Assembly: GCA_937888925.1 (NCBI GenBank)
Contig: CALARM010000267.1
Coordinates: forward strand, 1 to 13,481
Direction of reading: 5' to 3'
Source of the DNA: an uncultured Synergistia bacterium
GTDB lineage: Bacteria > Eremiobacterota > SpSt-956 > JAKJGF01
Length of the DNA: 13,481 nt
Shown: positions 13,436-13,481 of the stretch, piece by piece
Layout: every line of letters begins with the position of its first letter
How positions within the stretch are numbered: position 1 is the first letter of the stretch
Notes under the pieces: model-generated
The model's input: the letters and a program-made list of their open reading frames with translations, nothing else
Databases searched by the model: none
What the model was told of the DNA's origin: nothing
Program-made: the position numbers and the translations under genes

Positions 13436-13481
13436 AGATCGGAAGAGCGTCGTGTAGGGAAAGAGTGTAGATCTCGGTGGT
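13436..13481. other. Illumina sequencing-adapter sequence (artefact)
   Basis: From AGATCGGAAGAGCGTCGTGT to the window end, these 46 bases match what I know of the Illumina TruSeq universal adapter (reverse complement). They are not genomic and mark the true contig edge at about 13435. Confidence 0.97.

Noticed and set aside
1..13481. A DGR template repeat or reverse transcriptase inside the window
   Set aside because: Reading both strands by eye, I found no AAC-rich near-copy of the 2591-2700 block and no RT motifs (such as YxDD) in any credible frame.

Overview
The window comes from a low-GC bacterial chromosome with mostly A/T third codon positions. It is probably the end of an Illumina-assembled contig, because the last 46 bases match sequencing adapter rather than genomic DNA. 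No gene fixes the phylum. The mix of an ECF-type vitamin transporter subunit, a corrinoid/pterin methyltransferase, a large soluble hybrid histidine kinase, PD-(D/E)XK (Rpn-like) nuclease remnants, a VapC toxin and a sulfatase-modifying-factor-fold protein would suit an anaerobic, possibly uncultivated bacterium. That placement is inference only.

Layout. (1) Bases 1-897, minus strand: rsmE (16S rRNA m3U1498 methyltransferase) overlaps by 4 bases a zinc-ribbon gene that runs off the left edge. (2) Bases about 898-5260 are an accessory stretch. It holds a 5'-truncated Rpn-family relic, a PD-(D/E)XK nuclease-like gene split by a T7 frameshift, a minus-strand IPT/TIG plus formylglycine-generating-enzyme-fold protein, a VapBC-like toxin-antitoxin pair and a 60-residue orphan. 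Short intergenic repeats and hairpins lie between them. (3) Bases 5270-8191: a 973-residue soluble hybrid histidine kinase (GAF-HisKA-HATPase-REC-REC-REC-HPt). (4) Bases 8573-9448: an unrecognised 291-residue protein behind a long leader with a strong hairpin. (5) Bases 9593-11589: a fused methyltetrahydrofolate/corrinoid methyltransferase followed by a folate-family ECF S component, a plausible folate/one-carbon pair. (6) Bases 11629-13435, minus strand: the C-terminus of an unknown gene, an M20 metallopeptidase and a small acidic tandem-repeat protein.

The most exciting signal is at the 3' end of the minus-strand FGE-fold gene (about 2591-2700). This block is roughly 60% G+C inside an AT-rich gene. 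All twelve codons at the positions that are Asn in diversity-generating retroelement (DGR) templates have the form NNC or NNT. That is what adenine-directed mutagenesis of an AAC/AAT-rich template would leave, so the gene looks like a DGR target (variable protein). Its reverse transcriptase and template repeat are not in this window.

Other signals: a slippery T7-TAA junction that would restore a 295-residue nuclease-like protein by a +1 shift; two promoters with identical -10/N6/ATG spacing that predict leaderless mRNAs (rsmE and the gene at 1617); a family of 7-bp-periodic intergenic repeats that abut or supply start and stop codons; and a 37-bp repeat insert flanked by perfect 10-bp direct repeats just upstream of the kinase gene.
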